Assembly: GCA_002402275.1 (NCBI GenBank)
Contig: DHFN01000231.1
Location: forward strand, 1-13,841
Source of the DNA: Anaerolineales bacterium UBA4823
GTDB lineage: Bacteria; Chloroflexota; Anaerolineae; Anaerolineales; UBA4823
DNA: 13,841 nucleotides
Direction: 5' to 3'
A program made the position numbers and the translations under genes. This document shows, piece after piece, positions 6,134 to 12,375 of this stretch (the first letter of the stretch is position 1; each line of letters starts with the position of its first letter). The notes below the pieces were generated by a model. That model was not told the origin of the DNA. It saw only the letters and a list, made by a program, of their open reading frames with translations, and searched no databases.

Positions 6134-7561
6134 ATGAGCTTGCGGGCGAGATTGGCATTGCTATTCACTGCCATCGTGGTGGGGATATTATTGTTATTTG
6201 GTGTAGCTGTCTATGTGACGGTTAGTGCTAGTTTAATTAATGAAATTGATAACAATTTACAATCTGCTGCAGCCCGAGTCATCCGGAATATTTATGTTGG
6301 AGATCAAGGGGAATTAAATGTCAAATCCAGTCCGGATATTGAATTTGCAACGGATACTTTTATCCAAATTTGGGATCGCAGTAATAGCCTTCGTTCAGCC
6401 TCAGCAAATGTAAGCAATTTAACCCAACCTCTCAATAGCGCGTCGTTACAATCTAGCCAACCTGTTTTTGATGATCTAACCTTTAACTCCGAAAATGGGG
6501 ACATCCATTTGCGGGTATTGACGGTGCCATTGGTACTAGGAGATAGACCCATTGGTGCAATTCAAGTTGGCACAAGTTTAGCCGTAGTGGACGCAGCTCA
6601 ACACACCTTATTAATCGTATTAGCGATTGGGGTGATATTTTCGGCTGGGATCGCTGGGCTAGCAAGCTGGATTAGCACCCAACAAGCCCTGGCACCGCTC
6701 CAGGATGTAACGGAAACCGCTTTGCAAATTACCCGAGCCGACGACCTTTCTAGACGGATTCCCTATCGAGGTCCTCCTCAAGATGAAATTGGTCAATTAA
6801 TTCATGCTTTTAACCAAACTTTGGGGCGCCTTGAAAATTTATTCAATACTCAGCGCCGCTTTATTGCCGATGTAGGGCATGAATTACGCACACCCCTCAC
6901 AGTGATAAAAGGGAATGTAGATTTGATGCGCATGATGAGGGAAATGGACACCGAGTCAATGGATAGCATTGAAAGCGAGGTTGATCGGATGACCCGTCTG
7001 GTGGGTGATTTGATGCTGCTCGCTCAAGCGGAATCGGGTGAATTACCCATTCATCGTCAAGTGATAGAACTAGACACGTTAATCCTGGAAGTCATGCAGC
7101 AAATGCGGGTGATTGCGAAAGAAAAAGTGAAATTAATCTTAGGCGAAATGGATCAAATTCAGATATGTGGGGATAAGGACAAATTAAAACAAGTATTAGT
7201 CAACCTTATCCAAAATGCCATTAAATATACACCCAAGGGTGGGAATGTCATCATTGGTTTATCGAAAAACCTGAATCAAGCTCAAATACGAGTCCAGGAT
7301 ACTGGGCCAGGAATACCAGCTGAGGATTTGCCCCATATTTTCGAACGATTTTACCGGGGAGAAAAGAGTCGTACCCGTTCCAAGGATGGAAAGGGGTTTG
7401 GCTTAGGTCTCTCGATTGCCTATTGGATTGTAAAGAATCATGAAGGTTCAATTGAGGTGGATTCAAAATCAGGGGAAGGGACAACTTTTAAAGTGAGTTT
7501 ACCATTATCCCTCAAAGCTTGCCAGGAAGATGTTAGTCCAAAAATAACAGTTCAGCATTAA
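6134..7561 (+). CDS. Membrane sensor histidine kinase (HAMP, HisKA, HATPase)
   Basis: This 475-residue kinase is the likely partner of the response regulator 49 nt upstream. Two membrane spans (about residues 7-30 and 159-181) flank an extracytoplasmic sensor of about 125 residues with no recognisable motif. A HAMP linker (about 178-232) leads to the dimerisation and phosphoacceptor domain with H249 in VGHELRTPL. The ATP-binding domain has the N box near N361 (NLIQNAIKYTP), the G1 box at D389 (DTGPGIP), an F box (HIFERFYRG) and the G2 box GFGLGLSIA (421-429). The catalytic set is complete. Start ATG at 6134 has a modest GAGGAT before it. The stop overlaps that of the convergent Nudix gene. 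Confidence 0.94.
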   Translation: MSLRARLALLFTAIVVGILLLFGVAVYVTVSASLINEIDNNLQSAAARVIRNIYVGDQGELNVKSSPDIEFATDTFIQIWDRSNSLRSASANVSNLTQPLNSASLQSSQPVFDDLTFNSENGDIHLRVLTVPLVLGDRPIGAIQVGTSLAVVDAAQHTLLIVLAIGVIFSAGIAGLASWISTQQALAPLQDVTETALQITRADDLSRRIPYRGPPQDEIGQLIHAFNQTLGRLENLFNTQRRFIADVGHELRTPLTVIKGNVDLMRMMREMDTESMDSIESEVDRMTRLVGDLMLLAQAESGELPIHRQVIELDTLILEVMQQMRVIAKEKVKLILGEMDQIQICGDKDKLKQVLVNLIQNAIKYTPKGGNVIIGLSKNLNQAQIRVQDTGPGIPAEDLPHIFERFYRGEKSRTRSKDGKGFGLGLSIAYWIVKNHEGSIEVDSKSGEGTTFKVSLPLSLKACQEDVSPKITVQH

Positions 7562-8025
7562 TCCAATGGGTAATGTTGCACTTGAGAATGGATTAATTTT
7601 CCCTCTTGATAAGTAAACTGGGCAGAAAAAAAGCCATTTTGATCCAGCCAGGGGAGGAAAATCCGATCCCCTTCCCATAAAGATAAAGAGGGGATTTCAT
7701 CATTGGGTATCCAGGCTAAATCCCCTTCAGGCGAATCGATCAAATTGCCCTCAAAATCATACGCAAGAAATACAAAGGCATACCAATCCTCATGGTTGGC
7801 AAAGTTCGGGAAAGTCAAGAAACCCTTGAGTTGAATCTGATTGATCTTTAATCCTGATTCTTCATAGACTTCCCGAATGGCGCATTCCTCAGGGGTTTCG
7901 CCCGCCTCGAATTTTCCGCCCAAACCATTCCATTTTCCCTGATGGATATCATTCCTCTTTTTGTTACGATAAACCATCAAGGTTTTTCCATCTTTACGGA
8001 GATAAACCAGGGTAGCAAGTTTCAT
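7558..8025 (-). CDS. Nudix hydrolase, MutT/YtkD-like (probable 8-oxo-dGTP diphosphatase)
   Basis: Nudix enzymes cleave nucleoside diphosphates linked to another moiety; this subtype probably sanitises oxidised nucleotides. The 155-residue protein has a perfect Nudix box from G37 to L59, with G37, E43, R51, E52, E55, E56 and G58 all in place. The preceding HQGKWNGLGGKFE context is common in 8-oxo-dGTP diphosphatases. The substrate is inferred from this resemblance only. ATG at 8025 has only a weak GGAAA before it. The gene lies downstream of ferritin on the same strand with a strong hairpin between. Its last 3 bases overlap the kinase gene on the opposite strand. Confidence 0.88.
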   Translation of the reverse strand: MKLATLVYLRKDGKTLMVYRNKKRNDIHQGKWNGLGGKFEAGETPEECAIREVYEESGLKINQIQLKGFLTFPNFANHEDWYAFVFLAYDFEGNLIDSPEGDLAWIPNDEIPSLSLWEGDRIFLPWLDQNGFFSAQFTYQEGKLIHSQVQHYPLD

Positions 8026-8042
8026 AAGTTTCCATTAGATCA

Positions 8043-8069
8043 ATCCCCCAATAACGATGATTGGGGGAT
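8043..8069 (-). other. Perfect 10-bp hairpin between ferritin and the Nudix gene
   Basis: ATCCCCCAAT (8043-8052) and ATTGGGGGAT (8060-8069) are exact inverted repeats with a 7-nt loop. It lies just past the ferritin stop on the minus strand, where a terminator or 3' stabilising structure would be expected. No T tract follows on either strand, so it is not a canonical intrinsic terminator. Confidence 0.55.
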
Positions 8070-8089
8070 AAAACCACTCGTCGTCTCGG

Positions 8090-8584
8090 TTACTCGCTCT
8101 TCCGTTTCCCTAAATCGTGATCCAGCATTAAAACTGCTGTACCCCGGGCATCAATTAATTTGAGGTTTTCGATGATCTGAGAAGCGTTTTTCTCTTCTTC
8201 TACTTGCTCGTTGATAAACCACTGCAACATGATTTGGGAGGGGTAATCATTTTCTTTCAAAGCTTGCTCATAAAGTTTATTGATCAAAGAAGTCACTTTT
8301 TGCTCATGTTCCAAAACTTGCTCAAACACCTCTAAATTGGTTTTCCATTCGGCAGGTGGTTGTTCGATGGCTTTGAGAACCACTTGCCCACCGCGATCAT
8401 GAAGATAATCATAAAATTTCATGGCATGTTCTTGTTCTTCACTGGCTTGAACCCGTAACCAGCTGGCAAAACCAGCCAAATTACGTTCCTCAAAGTATGC
8501 TGACATGGCTAAATATAAGTATGCTGAATAGAGTTCATTCTTTATTTGCTCGTTTATCGCATCCTGCATGATTTTACTGATCAT
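8090..8584 (-). CDS. ftnA: Non-haem ferritin
   Basis: Ferritin oxidises Fe(II) and stores it as a mineral core inside a 24-subunit cytoplasmic shell. The 164-residue four-helix protein keeps every ferroxidase residue at the same number as E. coli FtnA: E17, E50, H53, E94, Q127 and E130. No haem-binding Met of bacterioferritin type stands out. The ATG at 8582-8584 has a good AAGGAGA (8590-8596). The 204-nt upstream gap (8585-8788) is AT-rich near the gene; I found no convincing promoter or Fur-type operator in it. Next to a nucleotide-sanitising enzyme and an Fe-S operon, a role in buffering iron and limiting oxidative damage is reasonable inference. Confidence 0.95.
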   Translation of the reverse strand: MISKIMQDAINEQIKNELYSAYLYLAMSAYFEERNLAGFASWLRVQASEEQEHAMKFYDYLHDRGGQVVLKAIEQPPAEWKTNLEVFEQVLEHEQKVTSLINKLYEQALKENDYPSQIMLQWFINEQVEEEKNASQIIENLKLIDARGTAVLMLDHDLGKRKSE

Positions 8585-8788
8585 TTTGTTCTCCTTATAT
8601 ATTTGACAATCGAGATTAATTAGACAATATTTATCTTAGTAAATTTTATCATTTTTTGTCTTTTTTCGTTAAATGAGGGATGGAATTAATATAGTTCTAA
8701 TACACAAGAATGGCGATCAACCTGTTTATAGGCAGAAGTGAATCGTCCACAAATCCTAGCATGAATCAGTCAAGGCGGGAATTTATAT

Positions 8789-9088
8789 CTATACCTCTAG
8801 GTTAATGAGTTCTGTCAATTCTTCAGATTGAATAAAATCCTTAACTAAAATTCTTTGTTTAGTAACCCCTGGGATACTTGCCACTGCTTGTTTCACTTGC
8901 ATGGCGAGGTAGACGGCAATGGGACATAGAGGAGAAGAAGGGTGGAATGTGTAGCTCACAATTCCACTATCCTCAATTAGCAAATTCTCAATTAAACGCA
9001 TTCGAATCACGTCAGCACCGGTTTCAGGATCGAGGACTTGGGATAACTTTTCGATAATATCTTTTTCAAGTTGAACTGGATTAGTCAC
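8789..9088 (-). CDS. DUF59/MIP18-family Fe-S assembly protein (SufT-like)
   Basis: This small protein belongs to the DUF59 family, whose members (SufT, the MIP18 group) act in Fe-S cluster assembly or transfer. After the start the family pattern is clear: LEKDIIEKLSQVLDPETGADVIRM, a central YTFHPSSPLCPIAVYL with the conserved Cys-Pro, and SIPGVTKQRILV near the end. I place the start at GTG 9088, not at the ATG at 9133. GGAGG lies at 9095-9099 with 6-nt spacing, and the GTG overlaps the stop of the upstream ATPase gene as GTGA. This gives 99 residues and removes a 15-residue tail that would otherwise overlap the ATPase. It is the last gene of the cluster; no terminator was found after it. Confidence 0.82.
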   Translation of the reverse strand: MTNPVQLEKDIIEKLSQVLDPETGADVIRMRLIENLLIEDSGIVSYTFHPSSPLCPIAVYLAMQVKQAVASIPGVTKQRILVKDFIQSEELTELINLEV

Positions 9089-10005
9089 GTCAAGCCTCCA
9101 TCCAAAGACAAGTATTTTATAATCTTGTTCCAAATCAGGATCAGAGCCTGACTGGCAGGCAAATCTGGATTATAAGCGATGATATCTTTTCCTAGTTTCA
9201 TCGCATCACTCATCGAAGAGTCATAAGGGATTTCACCTAACACCTCAATTTGCTTCTCGGCACAGTAAGTTTTTATTGCATCCGTCATGGCAGGGTTGAG
9301 ATCGGCTTTGTTCACCACAACCAGAGCTGGTATATGAAAATGTTGGATGGTTTGCAAAGCTCGCTCCAGATCGTGCGCCCCTGCCGGGGTTGGTTCGGTT
9401 ACGATTACTCCTAGATCTGCACCGGCTATCGCCGAAATTACCGGACAACCAATACCAGGGGGTCCATCAATAATAAGTAAGGGTGCATTGGTATCCAAAG
9501 CTTTCAATCGCCCATTCTGTTTAACAACGGTGACAAGCTTGCCTGAGTTTTCCTGAGCAGGAATTAGGTCTGCATGAAATAAATCACCATATAGGCTGTC
9601 AGAATGATACCAGCTACCTGCTCGTTGGGACACCATTGAGATTGCCTCTTCGGGACATTGGTAAACGCAAGCTGCGCATCCGTCACAAGCAACCGTATCC
9701 ACTTGATAGGCGGGATGATTTGAGTTAGGAGGGATGATCGCGTCAAACCGACACACCTGCTCGCAAATTCCACAACTCATACAAAGGTTAGAATTAATGA
9801 TAGCAATCTCACCGCCAATAAATTCGTGGGCTTCTAAAAGAGTGGGCTGGGTGACTAATTCAAGGTTGGCAGCATCCACATCTGCATCTGCCAAAACTGC
9901 TTTGATAGGAGGAATATTTCTTTTTGCGAGATTTGCAAAAGCAGCGGTCAGGCTGGTTTTTCCGGTGCCACCTTTTCCACTTAATATCACAAGTTGTTTT
10001 ATCAT
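9085..10005 (-). CDS. MinD/Mrp-type ATPase with inserted 2[4Fe-4S] ferredoxin domain (second copy)
   Basis: This 306-residue P-loop ATPase has the deviant Walker A motif GKGGTGKTS, with K11 and K16. A ferredoxin domain is inserted after the first strands: C75, C78, C81, C85 and C107, C110, C113, C117. The ATPase core resumes with the DGPPGIGCPV segment (180-189), which carries C187, then TEPTPAGAHDL and VNKAD. Proteins of this type accompany NifX/ORP-like genes in strict anaerobes and are thought to act in metallocluster assembly. That role is knowledge of the family, not shown here. The ATG lies 1 nt after the stop of the first copy, and the gene's TGA overlaps the DUF59 start, so the three are tightly coupled. 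Confidence 0.9.
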   Translation of the reverse strand: MIKQLVILSGKGGTGKTSLTAAFANLAKRNIPPIKAVLADADVDAANLELVTQPTLLEAHEFIGGEIAIINSNLCMSCGICEQVCRFDAIIPPNSNHPAYQVDTVACDGCAACVYQCPEEAISMVSQRAGSWYHSDSLYGDLFHADLIPAQENSGKLVTVVKQNGRLKALDTNAPLLIIDGPPGIGCPVISAIAGADLGVIVTEPTPAGAHDLERALQTIQHFHIPALVVVNKADLNPAMTDAIKTYCAEKQIEVLGEIPYDSSMSDAMKLGKDIIAYNPDLPASQALILIWNKIIKYLSLDGGLT

Positions 10006-10006
10006 A

Positions 10007-10879
10007 TTATTTCACTATATTCCTTATTGTTTGACAGATCTCTTGAAATGATAATATGGTTTCCGGCAGGATATCTACTAATGTGTGTCCATTTGCTATC
10101 CCTTCAGCAATGGTGCGTTGGAAGGGAATTCTCAAAAAGACCGGCAGATTTTCGGCTTTACAGTAATTATCCAGCTCCTTAAATTCGCCATTGTCTCGAT
10201 TAATGATTAGACCGGTCGGAATATTAAGTTCTTTCGCAACTTGATGGGCAAGACGTAAGTCATGTAAACCGAATGGGGTAGGCTCTGTCACCAGCAATAT
10301 GAAATCGCTGCCGCGCATGGATTCGACCACCGGACATGCAGTCCCGGGGGGAGAATCGACGATTGTAATTTGAGAAGGGGTGCTTTTTACCCATTTTTTT
10401 AACTGGCGGATAATCGGTACAGCCATTGGTTCACCAATATCCATCACCCCCCTGGCAAATTCGATCTGCTCGGCTTTTCCTTTCTGCAAAATCCCGATTG
10501 ATTTTGGGTTCTCTTGGATAGCATTGGTGGGACAAATCATAGTACATGAGCCACAACCGTGGCAAAGTTGGGGAAACACGAGTGTTCTTTGCCCTAAAAC
10601 AGCAATTGCTTGAAATTGACAAACCTCAGTGCATTTCCCACAATGAGTACAGAGAGTTTCATTAACCCGGGGTATTAATACCTCTACTTGTTTTTGGTCT
10701 GAGAACTCAGGTTTAAGAAATAGATGAGCGTTAGGCGCTTCTACATCACAATCAAGGAACATAACAGTTTCGGTTAAATTTTTAGCCAGGCTAAGGGCTA
10801 AACTGGTGGCAACCGTGGTTTTACCGGTACCACCTTTTCCGCTGGCAACCGCAATTTTAAGGGGGGTTTGATGCATCAT
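10007..10879 (-). CDS. MinD/Mrp-type ATPase with inserted 2[4Fe-4S] ferredoxin domain (first copy)
   Basis: This 290-residue paralogue of the next gene has Walker A GKGGTGKTT with K15 and K20. A ferredoxin insert holds C77, C80, C83, C87 and C106, C109, C112, C116. The switch segment DSPPGTACPV (175-184) contains C182, followed by TEPTPFGLHDL. C240 in NYC corresponds to C248 of the partner. The two copies are clearly diverged, which suits a heterodimer. The ATG is at 10879 (a second ATG follows directly). The 23-nt gap from the NifX-like stop is pyrimidine-rich with no SD, so initiation may depend on coupling to the upstream gene. Confidence 0.9.
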   Translation of the reverse strand: MMHQTPLKIAVASGKGGTGKTTVATSLALSLAKNLTETVMFLDCDVEAPNAHLFLKPEFSDQKQVEVLIPRVNETLCTHCGKCTEVCQFQAIAVLGQRTLVFPQLCHGCGSCTMICPTNAIQENPKSIGILQKGKAEQIEFARGVMDIGEPMAVPIIRQLKKWVKSTPSQITIVDSPPGTACPVVESMRGSDFILLVTEPTPFGLHDLRLAHQVAKELNIPTGLIINRDNGEFKELDNYCKAENLPVFLRIPFQRTIAEGIANGHTLVDILPETILSFQEICQTIRNIVK

Positions 10880-10902
10880 AATTTAGAAAAAGAGAAAGGG
10901 GG

Positions 10903-11235
10903 TTAAAAACGCTTGAGGGAATTGGAATTTAAACGCCTGACCACATCCTCGACGGTTTTACAATCACCATATAAGTACATCGGGATATTAGCAGACCTTA
11001 GTGCGCTAGCCGCATTTGGTCCAAAGTCACCGCTGATCACTGTATCTGGTTTAAGATCGGCTACAAATTGAGCGGTTTTTATTCCTGCTCCACCGCTGAC
11101 ACTGGAACTTGGATTAGGAAAAGATTGAAATTCCAGCGTTTCACTGTCAATCAGAAGAAGATAAGCACATCGCCCAAATCGAGGGTCTAATTCCGAATGG
11201 AGGTCAGGACCAGTAGTTGTAAGGAAAAGTTTCAT
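10903..11235 (-). CDS. NifX/NifB-like dinitrogenase iron-molybdenum cofactor family protein (ORP-like)
   Basis: This 110-residue protein has the NifX/NafY/NifB C-terminal fold, which binds metal-sulphur cofactors or precursors. From the chosen start it reads MKLFLTTTGPDLHSELDPRFGRC, with the hallmark PRFGR at 18-22 and H13 and C23 nearby. GGAGIKTAQFV and the VISGDFGPNAASAL segment follow, as in the family. In Desulfovibrio the related orange protein binds a Mo-Cu-S cluster; whether this one does is unknown. The ATG at 11235 is preferred because GGAG stands 9 nt before it. A longer form from 11268 would begin inside an intergenic hairpin. No nif structural genes are in the window. Confidence 0.85.
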   Translation of the reverse strand: MKLFLTTTGPDLHSELDPRFGRCAYLLLIDSETLEFQSFPNPSSSVSGGAGIKTAQFVADLKPDTVISGDFGPNAASALRSANIPMYLYGDCKTVEDVVRRLNSNSLKRF

Positions 11236-11264
11236 GCATTTATTCTCCAGAAAATAAAATAGGC

Positions 11265-11300
11265 GCACGGCGTCGGGGTTTAATCTATCCGACGCCTTGC
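11265..11300 (-). terminator. Intercistronic hairpin between the DUF5320 and NifX-like genes
   Basis: GGCGTCGG (11269-11276) and CCGACGCC (11289-11296) form a perfect 8-bp stem. GCA (11265-11267) and TGC (11298-11300) extend it past one mismatch. On the minus strand it is followed, after GCGCCT, by ATTTTATTTT (11260-11251). The offset T-rich tract suggests a leaky terminator or an mRNA processing and stability element that sets different levels of DUF5320 and NifX-like protein. The NifX-like SD lies just beyond it. Confidence 0.5.
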
Positions 11301-11318
11301 GTTTGAATGGGAGGAAGG

Positions 11319-11639
11319 CTACTTGTTTTCTAGTTCATTTATCAGTTTCTCAATAGCTTCCAATTGATTTCTAAGCCAGCTGGCCTCTGCTTTTAGGGAT
11401 TCGATTTCCTGTTGTGGGGGGAGAGGAGTCGGGGTGGGGTACTGCCAGCGTGGCGCTGTTCTCCAATAACCAGCTCCACGCCAGCCAAACCCACCCCGGA
11501 AACCGCCTCCAAACCCAGCACCATAACGCGGTACGGCAGGGTTCGCGAAGCCGGGCATATTATAGCCGGCACAATATCCAGCTCGGCGACCTGTCATAGG
11601 TCCCAAGCCTTGTGGTCCGGTTTGATCACCTCTTGGCAT
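11319..11639 (-). CDS. DUF5320 family Gly/Arg-rich protein
   Basis: This 106-residue protein has the family signature at its N-terminus, MPRGDQTGPQGLGPMTGRR, then AGYCAGYNMPGF with a single Cys. A Gly/Phe/Arg/Tyr-rich low-complexity region (about 30-60) and a Pro-rich linker (PTPTPLPP) follow, then a C-terminal coiled-coil-like helix (EIESLKAEASWLRNQLEAIEKLINELE). Its biochemical function is unknown. Family members often sit beside NifX-like and MinD-like genes in anaerobes, as here. The helix suggests self-assembly or partner binding, which is inference. The ATG at 11639 has AAAGGAG with about 9-nt spacing, and the ferredoxin stop lies 38 nt upstream. Confidence 0.8.
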   Translation of the reverse strand: MPRGDQTGPQGLGPMTGRRAGYCAGYNMPGFANPAVPRYGAGFGGGFRGGFGWRGAGYWRTAPRWQYPTPTPLPPQQEIESLKAEASWLRNQLEAIEKLINELENK

Positions 11640-11677
11640 AATTTAATTCTCCTTTCTGATAATTAATTCCTTTGTAA

Positions 11678-12154
11678 TTAGAAATTACGAGAACGGCGAA
11701 AACGATTTTGAGCACGTCTTCGGATTCTTAATGGTTGACCGTTATAGGATTGTATTGCATGCCTGGTAAATTTAGAAGATTGTATTTCTGGGGATGGTTT
11801 TGCTCGTTGATTGATGATATTGAAAACTAGATCAGTCAATTTGGGAAGGATATCACTAGTTAGCAAAGTTAAAATTGTGGTAGTCCAAGGAATTGGTTGC
11901 TTTGGGGGGGGAGTTTTTGCTTGGATATCCTGGGATGGTTGGGGGATTACTAAAGCGGTAGATTCTTTTTGCGGAACGGTCATCTGACTTACGATCGCAC
12001 CTGTGGGACAGACAGATATACACGCTTCGCATTGCAAACAAAGCTCCTGATTAATTTGGGCGTATCCATTGACGAGTTGGATGGCATCATTTGGACAACC
12101 ATCTAAACAGATACCACAGCCTGAGCATTGAGATTGATTAATAGAAATGACCAT
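11678..12154 (-). CDS. 2[4Fe-4S] ferredoxin with long basic C-terminal extension
   Basis: The first gene of the cluster encodes a small electron carrier or cluster donor. Numbering from a possible TTG start at 12160, cluster ligands are C12, C15, C18, C22-Pro and C41, C44, C47, C51-Pro, the classic bacterial 2[4Fe-4S] pattern. The chosen ATG at 12154 removes two residues. After the ferredoxin fold (to about residue 58) comes a Pro/Gln linker, a hydrophobic segment (about 92-118, TTTILTLLTSDILPKLTDLVF) and an Arg-rich tail with eight Arg between 145 and 158. The extension has no family I recognise; it may contact a membrane, a nucleic acid or a partner. No SD precedes the start. Confidence 0.85.
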   Translation of the reverse strand: MVISINQSQCSGCGICLDGCPNDAIQLVNGYAQINQELCLQCEACISVCPTGAIVSQMTVPQKESTALVIPQPSQDIQAKTPPPKQPIPWTTTILTLLTSDILPKLTDLVFNIINQRAKPSPEIQSSKFTRHAIQSYNGQPLRIRRRAQNRFRRSRNF

Positions 12155-12165
12155 ATTCAATGATT

Positions 12166-12194
12166 ATTATAATACATTATTATGTAAAAATCAA
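12166..12194 (-). promoter_or_regulatory. Sigma70-type promoter of the ferredoxin/ATPase operon
   Basis: Read on the minus strand, TTGATT (12194-12189) is separated by exactly 17 nt from a perfect TATAAT (12171-12166). Transcription should begin near 12158-12160, only about 4-6 nt before the ATG at 12154. The mRNA would therefore be nearly leaderless, which agrees with the missing SD. Confidence 0.7.
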
Positions 12195-12201
12195 GGTATT
12201 G

Positions 12202-12217
12202 TACTATAATATTAGTA
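12202..12217. promoter_or_regulatory. Candidate operator in the divergent intergenic region
   Basis: An imperfect 16-bp palindrome, TACTA-N6-TAGTA, lies 7 bp upstream of the -35 box of the ferredoxin operon. It is also about 75 bp upstream of the deoR-type promoter. The position suits an activator or repressor of one or both genes. The region is AT-rich, so such symmetry can arise by chance. Confidence 0.3.
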
Positions 12218-12290
12218 TAATTAATAATGGTTATTGTTAGATAAATCAAATAAAGTATGTTTTTATTTCTAAACACTAATAAACAAATTC

Positions 12291-12319
12291 TTGCAAATTC
12301 CATCATAATTGAGTATAAT
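12291..12319 (+). promoter_or_regulatory. Sigma70-type promoter of the DeoR-family gene
   Basis: TTGCAA (12291-12296), a 17-nt spacer and a perfect TATAAT (12314-12319) face the DeoR-type gene. The expected transcription start is near 12326, giving a leader of about 50 nt. Confidence 0.68.
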
Positions 12320-12375
12320 AATTTCTAATTAACTTCATTTCTGTTCATTTGTCCATCTAAAAAGAGTATTAATAA

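Noticed and set aside
8585..8788. Fur, PerR or MntR operator upstream of ferritin
   Set aside because: The stretch is AT-rich and contains repeated GACAAT, but no palindrome close to a known consensus was found.
11236..11268. Longer form of the NifX-like protein starting at 11268
   Set aside because: The extra 11 residues start inside the intercistronic hairpin region and lack an SD; family proteins begin near MKLFLTTTG.
11412..11666. Plus-strand open frames opposite the DUF5320 gene
   Set aside because: They result from the GC-rich, low-complexity composition of DUF5320; no SD and no family features.
12155..12240. Sigma54 promoter for the Fe-S operon, expected from Desulfovibrio orp genes
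   Set aside because: No TGGCA-N7-TGC type pattern is seen on the minus strand here; instead a sigma70-type TTGATT-N17-TATAAT fits well.
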